Positions 20,684 through 30,420 of a DNA stretch of 33,922 bases are shown here, in pieces (position 1 is the stretch's first letter; each line of letters starts with the position of its first letter). The position numbers and the translations under genes are program-made. A model generated the notes under the pieces. The model did no database searches. It worked only from the letters and a program-made list of their open reading frames with translations, and was not told where the DNA came from. Source of the stretch: Elysia marginata (Eukaryota > Mollusca > Gastropoda > Plakobranchidae); the NCBI GenBank assembly GCA_019649035.1, contig BMAT01009191.1, forward strand, positions 163,809 to 197,730, in the 5' to 3' direction.

Positions 20684-22798
20684 CTACAGAAAAAGTTGGC
20701 AGGGGAGTGTAAGATTAAATAGGTGTCAAAAATAAAGGACACAAACACAATGGTAAAGAAAGCGAACAAATGCATTTGTGTTAAAGAGAAAGAGAGTGCG
20801 TGAAAAAACCTAGTTTAAAACTTGAAATGACAGGGCAATAAATAAAAATGAAAAGAATAGGGCCTACATGTTTACACATGAAAACACAAATTTTGCATTG
20901 GAAACTCAACCACGTTAAAACTTCATCAAAAGGAAAACAGGTGGGACATGCCATTCACCTGAAAAGCTTTTAATTCTTTTTTCGGTTAAGGAGTGAAAAA
21001 AAAACCTTTGACCTTAGACTTTAACCAGAAAAAGATTACGACCTAATCTCATAGGTTAAGCTTGATGCCAAACGCAAAAAATCTGAATGCCTTCGAAAAA
21101 ATGGTCATGCATTTGCATTATTATCCGATAAACACTATTCAATGGGAGAATGGGAGAGATAGAGGGAGAGAAAATAACAGTACGGATACTCAACCTTATC
21201 TACAAAAGAAGACTATAACATTTAAATCTCTATTGAAAGTAAGGAAATAATATTCTTGAAAAACTCCAGTTCAAACCAATTTACATTTATTCAATTTCCA
21301 AGGACAGGCATATTTTTTTATTGTTTCTTTTATGGAGAGCAAAAAAATAAAAATCAGTTCCAAGATATTTCATACAACCATACCACCTTTAAATCATTAC
21401 AAAATCTGCAGCGTTAAAGTGACATGGTGATGATGATGATGATGAGGAGGAGGAGGAGGAGGATAGTTTCTGTCTGGAAGAAGACAGGTTCCAGCTTATA
21501 TTTTATGTTGTGCCACTATTTGTTGTGGAAAGGATAACAATATTTTTGGTGATCAAATAGTTATGACAGTTTGGACAATAAATATATCATTTTTTTCTGG
21601 TAAAAGTTTTGTGTTCCTGTTTTAAATATAAAAGTAGTTAAGTTACCATGAAACGACAGGAAACATAAATAGTTTTGTACAAACGAGTTTGAGAATTTAG
21701 TAAGGAAGGTTTTTTCACTGTTCTACAAATTTTATTAAGAAAGGGTGACCGATTGAATTTATGTCTGCAGCATGGTATTGTTATGCCAATACTGCCTTTC
21801 CAGAGACCTGTATTTTTTGTTTAATGATAAATAAGATCTCGTGAAGGTTATTGATTAAAGAATTGAGTTTTCAGATTTCACATTAAACGCATACTAGACT
21901 TAGTTTGTACGGAGCAACACCTGAAACTCGGTCAACATGACTCGCGAAACACGCTTTGTGCTAGTTTCTTTTGTCAACACTGTCAAAGTTAACAGTTCAT
22001 ATGTACTCCATTTTATAACCATGCTTAAAGATAGCATCACATCACACTGTTAACCTAATGGTCTATGTTAAAATCAGTAGCTCTGAATAAAAAAGAAATA
22101 AAACTCTATCAAATATTTGTTTTCTTAAATATAACCGATGTTTACAAAAAAAATTTATAATTCAGTTTTGGCCCAGAAGAAGAAATGATGGTACATGTAT
22201 AATTTATAAAGATTGTTTTCTTGGGTAAATGTCATTTTTCGTCTGTCTCTGAGATGTACCATTATGCTAGCAGCCTGGTAGAGGAACTAAGTGTGTTTTA
22301 AGTAAACCTTTTGAAATGTTTTTCGTTGCTTTGCAATGTCAACGTATATTTTTAATCTGGTGACGCGCCTACTTTATAGCTTCCTTGTAATCAAAATGCA
22401 GTTACAACGTTAAAGTAATTTTATTGAATGAAAAAAAATAACATTCTCCTTCAAGAGTAGTTTTCTCACTACGTCATGCCAATCGTGTGTTTAGCAGCAA
22501 GGGTTTGCATTTTGCATTTTTGATATACAGGATGATGTGATAAATGCCAAAAATAAAAAATGAATTTTTTTTTCAGTTCTGTTATGAAGCTCAAAATGCC
22601 AGGGATTAGATTAAAAATTTCATGCAATTTAAATCAAGCGAAGTGCAAACGTTTTCGTCTTTCCGCCAATATCTACCACAGCTGGTTGGTTTATTTTTTT
22701 TCTTCCAATATTTCTTTTGCCTACCTTTTCCTTCATGTGTCAGAGAAACTAGTTGAAAATCTGTCTTGGGGTGAAATTCAAACCGTTGCAGCACTTAC
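20684..22798 (-). other. putative intron 3 of minus-strand gene
   Basis: AT-rich, with the GAT/GAG repeat at 21428-21463. An 80-codon plus frame at 22560-22802 follows a poly-T acceptor-like TTTTTTTTCAG but overlaps the well-supported minus exon boundary and has Phe/Ser-rich filler; I read it as chance. Confidence 0.4.
21428..21463. repeat. (GAT)n(GAG)n compound microsatellite
   Basis: About six GAT units pass into six GAG units. Confidence 0.9.
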
Positions 22799-22909
22799 GT
22801 GAGCGTCCACAGTGAACTCGGCAAAGCTTTCGCCCTCCATCATCGCAGAGTTCAGGGGAGAGAACTCACAGTCCTCAGGGATTATCAGCCTCCATTTCCG
22901 ATAAAGCAC
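22799..22909 (-). CDS. exon 3 of minus-strand gene
   Basis: The segment is 111 bp, exactly 37 codons, phase 0 at both ends. The donor is strong (GCTCAC|GTAAGTGC); the acceptor (ATTGAAATCAG) has a weaker pyrimidine tract. It encodes VLYRKWRLIIPEDCEFSPL and continues to MMEGESFAEFTVDAH. The other two minus frames contain stops. The mix of conserved-looking aromatic, charged and Pro/Cys residues and the GC-rich codons mark it as a genuine exon. It joins in frame to exon 2 (ending at 25450) and exon 4 (starting at 20612). I do not recognise the domain; it reads as a folded segment between two disordered basic ones. Confidence 0.7.
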
Positions 22910-23567
22910 CTGATTTCAATTAAAATTTGAGCTCCCAGATTCTGAAGCTTTCATTCTTTAATTGATTGTTTGATTGTACTTTTTCTCTTTTTTTTGTTTA
23001 GTTTTCTTCTTATTTATAATGTATGAAGTCAAAAACAGACAGATATATGGAGAAGAAAATGGAGAGAAGTGTGTAGAGAAATTTAAAAAGCTAGACTAAA
23101 AGAGAGAGGGAAACAACAGGAAATAAAGTGTGTTCACAAAATAATGTAAGGTATCGAAAATAGTGAAACAAAACTAAACACAGAATGCAAATTTTTCTCT
23201 TCAACTTTGCCAGTCACCGTGGTCTTGCTCGACTGAAATTCTTTCTATGGAATTTATAACGATCCTCTGAAAAGCACAAGAAACATAATCCTTCTTTCGC
23301 ATGACTTAAATTATCTATAAGTTATATACATTGTTAATATGAGTACATAGCATGCTCGCCATTTTAAATGAAAATTCATGGACATTTTATTTATGGAGCA
23401 ATATCATCACCTCGCTTCTTTTCTTCTTGATGCTTATTAGTGCACCACGACAAACAACCTTAGACTGAAATTTGTAGACTTAATTAGTGCTATCTGATTT
23501 TCAATGGCATACCCCACTTCTCCATAGCAAAAGCTTTACTTTTTGTAATCTGTATATGTGTGTGTGT

Positions 23568-23590
23568 TTCTCTCTCTCTTTCTGTCTCTA

Positions 23591-23638
<48 letters not shown>
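23568..23638. repeat. (GT)n/(CT)n microsatellite and pyrimidine tract
   Basis: Short GT run, then CT repeats with few interruptions. Pyrimidine-rich low complexity continues to about 24010. Confidence 0.9.
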
Positions 23639-23643
<5 letters not shown>

Positions 23644-24675
23644 TATCCTCTCTATAGCTTTCCAACACAATTACTCTTATCCCTTTTTTTCCTTGCGCGC
23701 ATGGTGTCTCATCTTATCCTTATTCCTCTTCTCCATCTTCTCTCTCTCAATCTCTCTCTCTCTCCTTCTCTCTCTTCTATCTGTTAACCAGTGGGTTTTT
23801 TTTCATTTTTCTTCTAAAAATGTATTTTTTTTTTTGCATTGCATTATAGCCCTCTCCCCATTCTCCGGCTTCTATTGCCATCTGTATCTCTATTTCGTAA
23901 GTGTTTGCTTCTTCCTCAGTGTCTCTTTCTCTCTCTAACTCTATCTCTATGGATCTCTAACCTTTGGTTTCTCTTTTTAGATCTATATATCTATCTATAT
24001 ATCTTTCATTTATTTGATCATCTTTTTTCAAGGTAGATGTTTTCTTTTTCAAACTCCGGATTCAGGTTTTCCTGGGTTGAACATGTTTAACTTCAACATT
24101 GATGGAGTAAACTTTTTAATTAAGTTGTTTCTATTTTATTTCATTTCAAATAAATTATAATCCTGCATAGGATGAAGCTTAAATGGGCCTTAACATACAA
24201 GACTGGAATCTCTCGACACAACCAAGACGATATTCAGTTGAGCGACCGCTCTAAGAGAAATTAGTAACACAAGAACTACACTTGTGAGTCAACAGTTAAA
24301 GAGATACTAACCGATTACTCTCAGAGCTTTCTTAAACAATTTCAAACAACACTCTTGAACAAATTAAACGTTATCTTACTGTTGACTTGACGAGTACCTA
24401 GATAGTCACATTGGATCAGTAGAAACTCTTTGACTTTTACATGACTAGGAGCTAAAACAATTTAGGGCAATGTATAAATGTCATTATTTCGAAACCATCG
24501 CGACCATGTTATACTTCTCAAAATAAACCTGCCTCATTGTTTTTATATCATGTAGTAAGTCGACATAACCTCTTACACATGTTCGTCTAAATATCTGGGC
24601 CTGGTCTGTTTTATCTCAAAACTCGTTTTGTTTCCGGTAATATGCACATGCGTGGGCGTTTTCCGGAAATAGGAT

Positions 24676-24702
24676 CCACACACACACACACACACACACA
24701 CC
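24676..24702. repeat. (CA)n microsatellite
   Basis: About 13 CA units. Confidence 0.95.
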
Positions 24703-24823
24703 ACTCACAATCTTTTTCAGTGCTGAAACTCGGTAGGATTTTATCGGTATATCGAGACTGTGATACAAATACACACGATCTGTAGCTGCAGTTGGTCGAC
24801 TCTCTACCTCCTCCCTGTCGCAG

Positions 24824-24888
24824 ATGGTAGCGGTATGATCATCCGTGCCGATCATGATGGCAGTTGGCAGATTGACAGCCCAAACAAG
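24824..24888 (+). other. exon-like patch open on both strands
   Basis: On plus, a strong pyrimidine tract and acceptor (CTCTACCTCCTCCCTGTCGCAG) precede 24824. The 65-bp segment reads GSGMIIRADHDGSWQIDSPN and Lys after two leading nucleotides, ending at a weak AAG|GTTTCA donor. On minus, an ATG at about 24855 opens MIGTDDHTATICDREEVESR and stays open for about 79 codons into the CA repeat, but has no usable acceptor. The plus reading would be a gene nested in, and antisense to, the minus-strand gene. Confidence 0.3.
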
Positions 24889-25449
24889 GTTTCAAAATAC
24901 TTCTGTATTAGATTGACATTTGATGTATCTTTTGTATGCTCTTCCTACACCCTCGCTTAAGCAAAATTATGACTTATGTAATGGTCTTTTGTAACTTTTT
25001 TTTTAGCTTCATATTGGTTTAGTTATAACATGCGCATATTATTTTAACATGCCTAAAGTCAAATTTGTATACGACTTTATAATAATGCTAAATCAAAAAA
25101 CCTTATACTTTGAGCATGACGCAATGAAAGGTTAATATTATGTGTGGCTAATTTTTCTACACTGCTAGTAGTAATGTTTTTAATAACATTGTATTAGTAT
25201 AGTAATAGAGTTCCATTTCGATGATAGAATATCGAATTGGTGACGGGTTTTGAAGTGTAAAAAATGTATTATTCCTTTCAACTGATACAAAAAATTTGTC
25301 GAATTTAATAACAATACAAGAACTTGACACTGTGAGCAGTTTCATTGCTCATCCTTTCTTCTATACATATGTAAAGACCGTATCTCGACATATCAGGTGA
25401 GAAATTGAAACATTGGACAGCGCCAGTGTTTCAGTGCCGACCGGCCTAC

Positions 25450-25546
25450 CTGCTGTAAGTGTCGAGGTAAAGGCTTGTGACTAACATGGACAGGTGGCTT
25501 GACTGTGAGCGGTTTGAGGCGAAAGCTACGGGGTGCGAGAAAAGGC
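25450..25546 (-). CDS. exon 2 of minus-strand gene
   Basis: A very strong minus-strand acceptor (CAACCTCTCTCAAATTACAG) precedes 25546; the donor is CAGCAG|GTAGGC after 25450. The 97 bp hold one nucleotide completing a Lys codon begun in exon 1, then 32 codons: PFLAPRSFRLKPLTVKPP, then a His/Lys/Pro-rich stretch ending His-Leu-Gln-Gln. The exit is phase 0, matching exon 3. The product is basic and proline-rich, typical of a disordered linker. Incoming and outgoing phases agree with both neighbours. A longer minus frame from an upstream ATG (25665) also covers this exon, but its first half is AT-rich intron-like sequence. Confidence 0.65.
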
Positions 25547-27131
25547 CTGTAATTTGAGAGAGGTTGAGAACTGGAAGTGAGAGAGATAAGCACGGAAAAA
25601 TGGAAGAGAGGTGAGTAGAAAAAGTAAAGAAAATCACTATAAATATCATTATATCTATTGAGCACAATTTTTAAAGTTGGCCGGTAGTGTTACTTTTACG
25701 GGGATAGATTTAAAACATATTTGAGTTTTTAATACACCTAAATCAGGATTGTAAAAAAAAACATTCAAGGTTGAGAAATGTGGAAGGAAAAAGCCCCTGC
25801 ATCATATATTACGTACAATTTGTTTAGCCAGCATACTTTGCATTAATGGTCAAGCGAAGCTACAACTAAAGCTGCTAGGGTTACAAAGATTAGAGCCATT
25901 TAAAACTAAAGACAGAATAGCTAGGTTGAGAACAAAGAAGATGAAATGGAAAAGCACTGTAAACAAAAACTAATAGAAAAGTACAAAAACAAGGACAGCT
26001 CAGGAAGGTCAGAGATTGGCTTGTCAATCAATTCATCTTAAACCCAGCTCCAACTGCACACATCATGTTAAGAAAGAATGGACATGATTAATGTGCACAG
26101 ACACCGTTAGGGCTGGAACTGTTTGCTGCCTGAGTGGAAGTTTTTCTCGTGACAATTGTCTAGTCTGACTTGTTCTGCATTTGTTCCTCGTTGCCTTTAG
26201 ATATTTGAAACAAAACAAGTTCAGAAGATTTCACGAAAGCATCAAGAGCTCCAAAATTTTTTTCTGTTGAAAATCCCCTTGCTTTGGCTAAAAGCTTTCT
26301 CCTTGAGCAGGTCGCAAGATTTTATTGAGTGCACAATGCAGCGTACCGTCGTTGCCGTTCTATATCCGAGTACAATTCATTTGACTACTTTCTAGCTAGA
26401 TCGACAAGACATCACTATTTGCTAAAAAAAAAGTCGTGAATCGAATCGAAATTTAATTGAATGATTTTACCTTTTTGAAAAAACCTATTGATCTATGATA
26501 TAAAATTTAAATTTTTTCTTTTTTGTAATTTTTTCTAACACGTGTTATGCGATAAAAGGGGCCATTTTTAATACTCTACAAGTATAAAATCTCCATTTAG
26601 CTCAGTGTAGCTGTGATCGTCTGCGAATAGGGAAGAGACATTCTTAGTAATAATAACATCTTGCAAGCGGTCGCTATCCGCGCATGTGTTTGTTGGCGTG
26701 CTCAGAGGAACTTGAAAAAGAGCTCTTTAATTGGCAAAAAATTTCCAGTATTAGAATAGGTCATAAATAGGGTTATTTTTAGCTACCATCCGATGAAACC
26801 TCGATTTTGACAGATTTGGACTGTACTATATAGGTAACGGCAACGCGGGTATACATTTTTTCCCTTATTCGAAATCTGTTTCGAATTTTTTGTATTAAAC
26901 AAAGATTTGTGAAAGAACAGGATTCAAATTTAATTCATAAAAGTTTTCAAGAAACGTCTAGTAGTAGATCACTTATCACTTTTATTAATCACCGTAACTG
27001 GTTGTTGATGTAAACATAGCATTGTATTTAAAGGCAGTCATATACTAATACATGTTTTTTCTAATCTGCTTGATAATTCGTCTTGCTAACCTTTCCAAAT
27101 GCACATTTTTCGTACAGGGGTCATGGTTCGC

Positions 27132-27362
27132 TCAATTTCCATGAAAGAATAATTCCGTCGCAGGCTCATACACCCGTTTCGGTTTAGGTAATACTCTTTG
27201 TTTTCCTTTATTTACCACAAAATATCTTAGAATCTCTTCAACATATCGCAGGACTCCAAACGAACATTCCCAGCTTTCCCATACTTCCCAGTTTGGTTCT
27301 TCTGTCTGGAGGATATTAAGCAAGATAATATAGACGATAAACCTGGCGATTGTGCCCGTCAT
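27132..27362 (-). CDS. candidate small ORF with hydrophobic N-terminus
   Basis: A 76-codon minus frame starts at an ATG (27362-27360) just past a GA repeat. It begins MTGTIARFIVYIILLNILQT, resembling a signal peptide or a single membrane segment, followed by an acidic Trp-containing stretch and a basic Lys/Arg/Pro-rich tail, stop at 27132. A GT at GGGAA|GTATGG could be a donor. It lies inside the intron between exons 1 and 2 of the minus-strand gene, on the same strand. The open frame upstream into the GA repeat is artefactual. Could be an alternative first exon, a nested small gene or chance. Confidence 0.25.
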   Translation of the reverse strand: MTGTIARFIVYIILLNILQTEEPNWEVWESWECSFGVLRYVEEILRYFVVNKGKQRVLPKPKRVYEPATELFFHGN

Positions 27363-27388
27363 GTCGATGTGAGGCGAGCCGTAAAGCC

Positions 27389-27462
27389 CTCTCTCTCTAT
27401 CTATCTCTCTCTCTCTCTTTCTCTCTCTCTGTCTCTCTCTCTGTCTCTCTCTCTCTCTCTCT
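27389..27462. repeat. (CT)n microsatellite with CTAT and CTGT variants
   Basis: CT repeats interrupted by TATC and TGTC units. Confidence 0.9.
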
Positions 27463-27612
27463 GCTAGACCAGCCAGTTTCTGTTTACGCCGGCCTGAACT
27501 CGTGTTTACGCTAGCATCAGCAATCAAAGTCCGAGCGCTCACCTTCACTAGACTCTACCTGGCCCCACTACCTGGATTAGGGTGTTAGGTGAGATCACTG
27601 TAAAGTACTTAC

Positions 27613-27648
27613 TTGTGACTGTTGATGTCTGGATTAAGTGGATGTGGG
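27613..27648 (-). CDS. exon 1 (first visible) of minus-strand gene, 36-bp microexon
   Basis: Minus-strand acceptor with an exceptional pyrimidine tract (CTTAACTTTTTCTTGTCAG preceded by CT repeats) and a strong donor (CACAA|GTAAGTAC). The 36 bp hold one nucleotide, 11 codons reading PHPLNPDINSH, and two nucleotides (AA) that form Lys with the first G of exon 2. One other frame is open, but only this one agrees with exon 2. Upstream exons must exist at higher coordinates and end with two nucleotides of a codon; I did not find them in this window. Confidence 0.55.
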
Positions 27649-28353
27649 CTGACAAGAAAAAGTTAAGGAGAGAGAGATGGGTAGGGAGAGGAAAAAGACA
27701 GAGGGAGATGAGGGAATGAGGGGAGCTATTAAAGGAATTAAAGAAGAGAGAAACACCGACACACTAGCATACAGACAGTGTAATCATGTAGACAAAACAA
27801 TTGTGGAAAGATGGGTGACCAGCCCAGAGAGATAGAGAGAGCGAGAGAAAAGAAGAGACCGACAGATATATCTAGACATAGTTAAAAGTAAAGGAAATTT
27901 AAAGAATAATGCAGGCCGAAACGAATTCGAGGGAGATTAAGAGAGTTAGTATATATCCACCATAAAAAAGAATTGTGATATTCTGAATTTAAAATTATAC
28001 CCGAAATAAGCAGTTATGGTTGGAATAACAAAAGGAAAAGTTCAGGTTCCAGGTATTCATACTTTAAATAGGCCTCTCTACCAGCAATACAATTAGCGTA
28101 TTCTTATTCTATACTATAGAAAGCCTTTTGCCCTTGGCTGTATGTCTGCTAGTATCCAAAAATCAGCTTTTTCTTTGTTTGCTATCAATCACAGCTATAC
28201 TTTGACCTTTACCCCTAACCGCTCTCACATTTTTTACTACCTGAAACAGTGAAAGTATTTCCCTCTCACTTTGTCTTTTTTCACATCTCACTCTCTTACC
28301 TCCAACATCCCCCCCCCACCCAAACAGCCGCCAAATCCTCTTCTCCTTGTTCT

Positions 28354-28357
<4 letters not shown>
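27649..28357. other. purine-rich low-complexity and AT-rich sequence
   Basis: GA-rich on plus at about 27660-27860, otherwise AT-rich. A minus frame after CACTGTTTCAG (ending 28163) gives 25 codons and a stop, reading VVKNVRAVRGKGQSIAVIDS onward. It has no preceding partner and is left as a weak candidate. Confidence 0.35.
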
Positions 28358-28408
<51 letters not shown>

Positions 28409-28432
28409 GTCTCTCTCTATCTCCCTCTCTCA
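28358..28432. repeat. (CT)n microsatellite
   Basis: Long CT tract with a few variants, next to a poly-C run at 28310-28318. Frames on either strand (Ser/Leu or Arg/Glu) are artefacts. Confidence 0.95.
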
Positions 28433-28794
28433 TATCTGCACGAATAGGGACAAAAAAAATTCTGGGTCCGCATTTTAGTATGATCACGGCAATATTATAA
28501 AAAAGCATTTCTTTGAAAGAAACCTACAGAAATTCATTTTGAAATCAGGACGTTTATGCAAATAACTCAGAATCATTTTGAGTTCATTTTTTTAGTCCTA
28601 CAACCTAGGCTGTAGATATACATCTTTGTCTGGCCAACTACTGCGGTCTATTCTGTGAATGAGATATTGAATTAACCATCTCTGTAGCAATGCCAGTACT
28701 CAAAACTCATGCTCAGAGCACAAAAGGAAAAAAAATAATCAGGATATGATAAAAACCTTTTTAAAATGTTGGTGTGCTTATCTTAACTTACAGC

Positions 28795-28935
28795 TACTAC
28801 CGAGATCGAGATCTATATGCAATTTTAGATCTGAGAGCAGGTTATATAATTATAGGCCTTAAAAGACATCTAGATCTATATATAGCTTCCAAGCCTCAAT
28901 CTATGTGTAGATCGTAATGTAGACCTAGATCTTAC
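28795..28935. repeat. AGATC-rich patch
   Basis: Six AGATC motifs in about 135 bp, several within TAGATCTA or AGATCT palindromes. No periodic spacing is evident. Confidence 0.5.
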
Positions 28936-28984
28936 CTTTTAGGTTATGTGAAAGATAAATTTAACTCCGATTTACTGAGGCTGA

Positions 28985-28988
<4 letters not shown>

Positions 28989-29016
<28 letters not shown>

Positions 29017-29024
29017 TACATGTA

Positions 29025-29116
<92 letters not shown>

Positions 29117-29213
29117 AATAATAATAATAATAATAGTAATAAAATAGTAATAATAATAATAAAATTAATAGTAATAATAATAGTAATAATAATGATAGTA
29201 ATAGTAACAAGAA

Positions 29214-29248
<35 letters not shown>

Positions 29249-29307
29249 AGAAGAAGAAGAAGAAGAAGAAGAAGAAGAAGAAGAAGAAGAAGAAGAAGAA
29301 GAAGAAA
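28989..29307. repeat. compound (TAA)n(TGA)n(TAA)n(GAA)n microsatellite
   Basis: A 319-bp trinucleotide compound tract: TAA to about 29084, GAT/TGA to about 29116, impure TAA/TAG to about 29210, then GAA to 29307. The apparent homopolymer frames on minus are not genes. It ends about 55 bp before the SINE. Confidence 0.97.
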
Positions 29308-29363
29308 TGCAATTTTTTTTCTTTTTATTATCACTGACCCTTTTGTCTGAGTACCGTATATGT

Positions 29364-29686
29364 GTGGCGTCGTGGTGTAGTGGTAGACGCTCGGCTTTCG
29401 GATCGAGAGGTCCGGGGTTCGAGTCCTGGTTTCGGCAGGTCGACGTTTAGTCCCTGAGAAAGGCTATTTACACACATTTCTTCGCCTCACTCATGCGTTA
29501 AACGAGTACCCGACTATAGGCAGTGAAAGATCTTGTCAGAATGCTAGAGTGATGCGCTTAACTTGCTGCTCCTCTGTGGGTTCAGAAGGTACTTTGGTTG
29601 GGAATGGCCTGTCGGGGAACCCATGTAAAGCGCTTAGAGCACATTAGTGGATAAGCGCTATATAAAAATGCTCTTTATTTTATATA
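29364..29686 (+). mobile_element. tRNA-derived SINE
   Basis: The head is a tRNA-like pol III promoter: A box TGGTGTAGTGGT at 29373 and a perfect B box GGTTCGAGTCC at 29416-29426. The intervening CTCGG-loop-TCGAG segment resembles an anticodon arm with CTTTCGGA in the loop, closest to my recollection of tRNA-Arg(UCG). About 200 bp of unrelated body follow. The 3' domain holds AGCGCTTA (29629-29636) and its exact complement TAAGCGCT (29652-29659) as an 8-bp hairpin with a 15-nt loop, then TATATAAA. ACCCTTTT at 29337-29344 and 29687-29694 may be the target duplication; if so the element starts at 29345. It is non-autonomous and needs a LINE partner. Confidence 0.8.
29373..29426 (+). promoter_or_regulatory. 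internal pol III promoter (A and B boxes) of the SINE
   Basis: A box at 29373-29384 and B box at 29416-29426, spacing as in tRNA genes. The T arm has one mismatch and the anticodon loop one extra base, so this is not a functional tRNA. Confidence 0.8.
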
Positions 29687-29694
29687 ACCCTTTT

Positions 29695-30179
<485 letters not shown>

Positions 30180-30420
30180 TTCTTGGAGTTATGCCCCTTT
30201 TAGTTGCTTTTTCAAGGGTCATAAGTAACACAAATTTAAAAAGTCATCATGACTTTTTTCCATATCATAAAATGAATTTCTGCTCTCAATACTTTTTAGA
30301 AGGTTCTTGTCTAACATCTTACAAATTTTGAATTGAATTTGTGAAAAATTAAAGAACCTTTTGGTTTAAAAAAGATTACTTCAAATCCAAGTTGACAGCT
30401 GCTATTACCGTTGCAACCGA
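30180..30420 (-). repeat. dispersed-repeat-like patch
   Basis: On minus the sequence next to the TAG tract reads AAAAGGGGCATAACTCC, a motif I recall as widespread in molluscan genomes. Repeat identity and boundaries cannot be fixed without a library. Confidence 0.35.

Larger units (their letters stand above)
22910..25449 (-). other. putative intron 2 of minus-strand gene
   Basis: Contains the CT tract at 23568, pyrimidine-rich sequence to about 24010, a CA microsatellite and an ambiguous exon-like patch at 24.8 kb. Otherwise AT-rich. Confidence 0.4.
25547..27612 (-). other. putative intron 1 of minus-strand gene
   Basis: AT-rich, with a CT/GA repeat at 27389-27462 and a short same-strand ORF at 27132. 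A plus-strand acceptor-like CTTTCTCCTTGAGCAG near 26310 is followed by frames that stop within about 30 codons; I do not annotate it. Confidence 0.4.

Noticed and set aside
22560-22802. 80-codon plus frame after a poly-T acceptor
   Set aside because: AT-rich filler, overlaps the donor of a much better supported minus-strand exon.
23558-23938. 126-codon Ser/Leu/Phe frame
   Set aside because: Pyrimidine-tract artefact without splice or start support.
26315-26400. Plus exon after CTTTCTCCTTGAGCAG
   Set aside because: All frames stop within about 30 codons and no partner exon was found.
27363-27548. N-terminal extension of the minus ORF through an Arg/Glu run
   Set aside because: The run is the GA microsatellite read as codons; the only sensible start is the ATG after it.
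28944-29334. Minus frames of 120-122 codons made of Phe, Leu, Tyr and His runs
   Set aside because: They are translations of the trinucleotide microsatellite and carry no protein signal.
29366-29440. Intact tRNA gene
   Set aside because: The T stem has a mismatch, the anticodon loop has an extra base, no closed acceptor stem is seen, and a SINE body follows.
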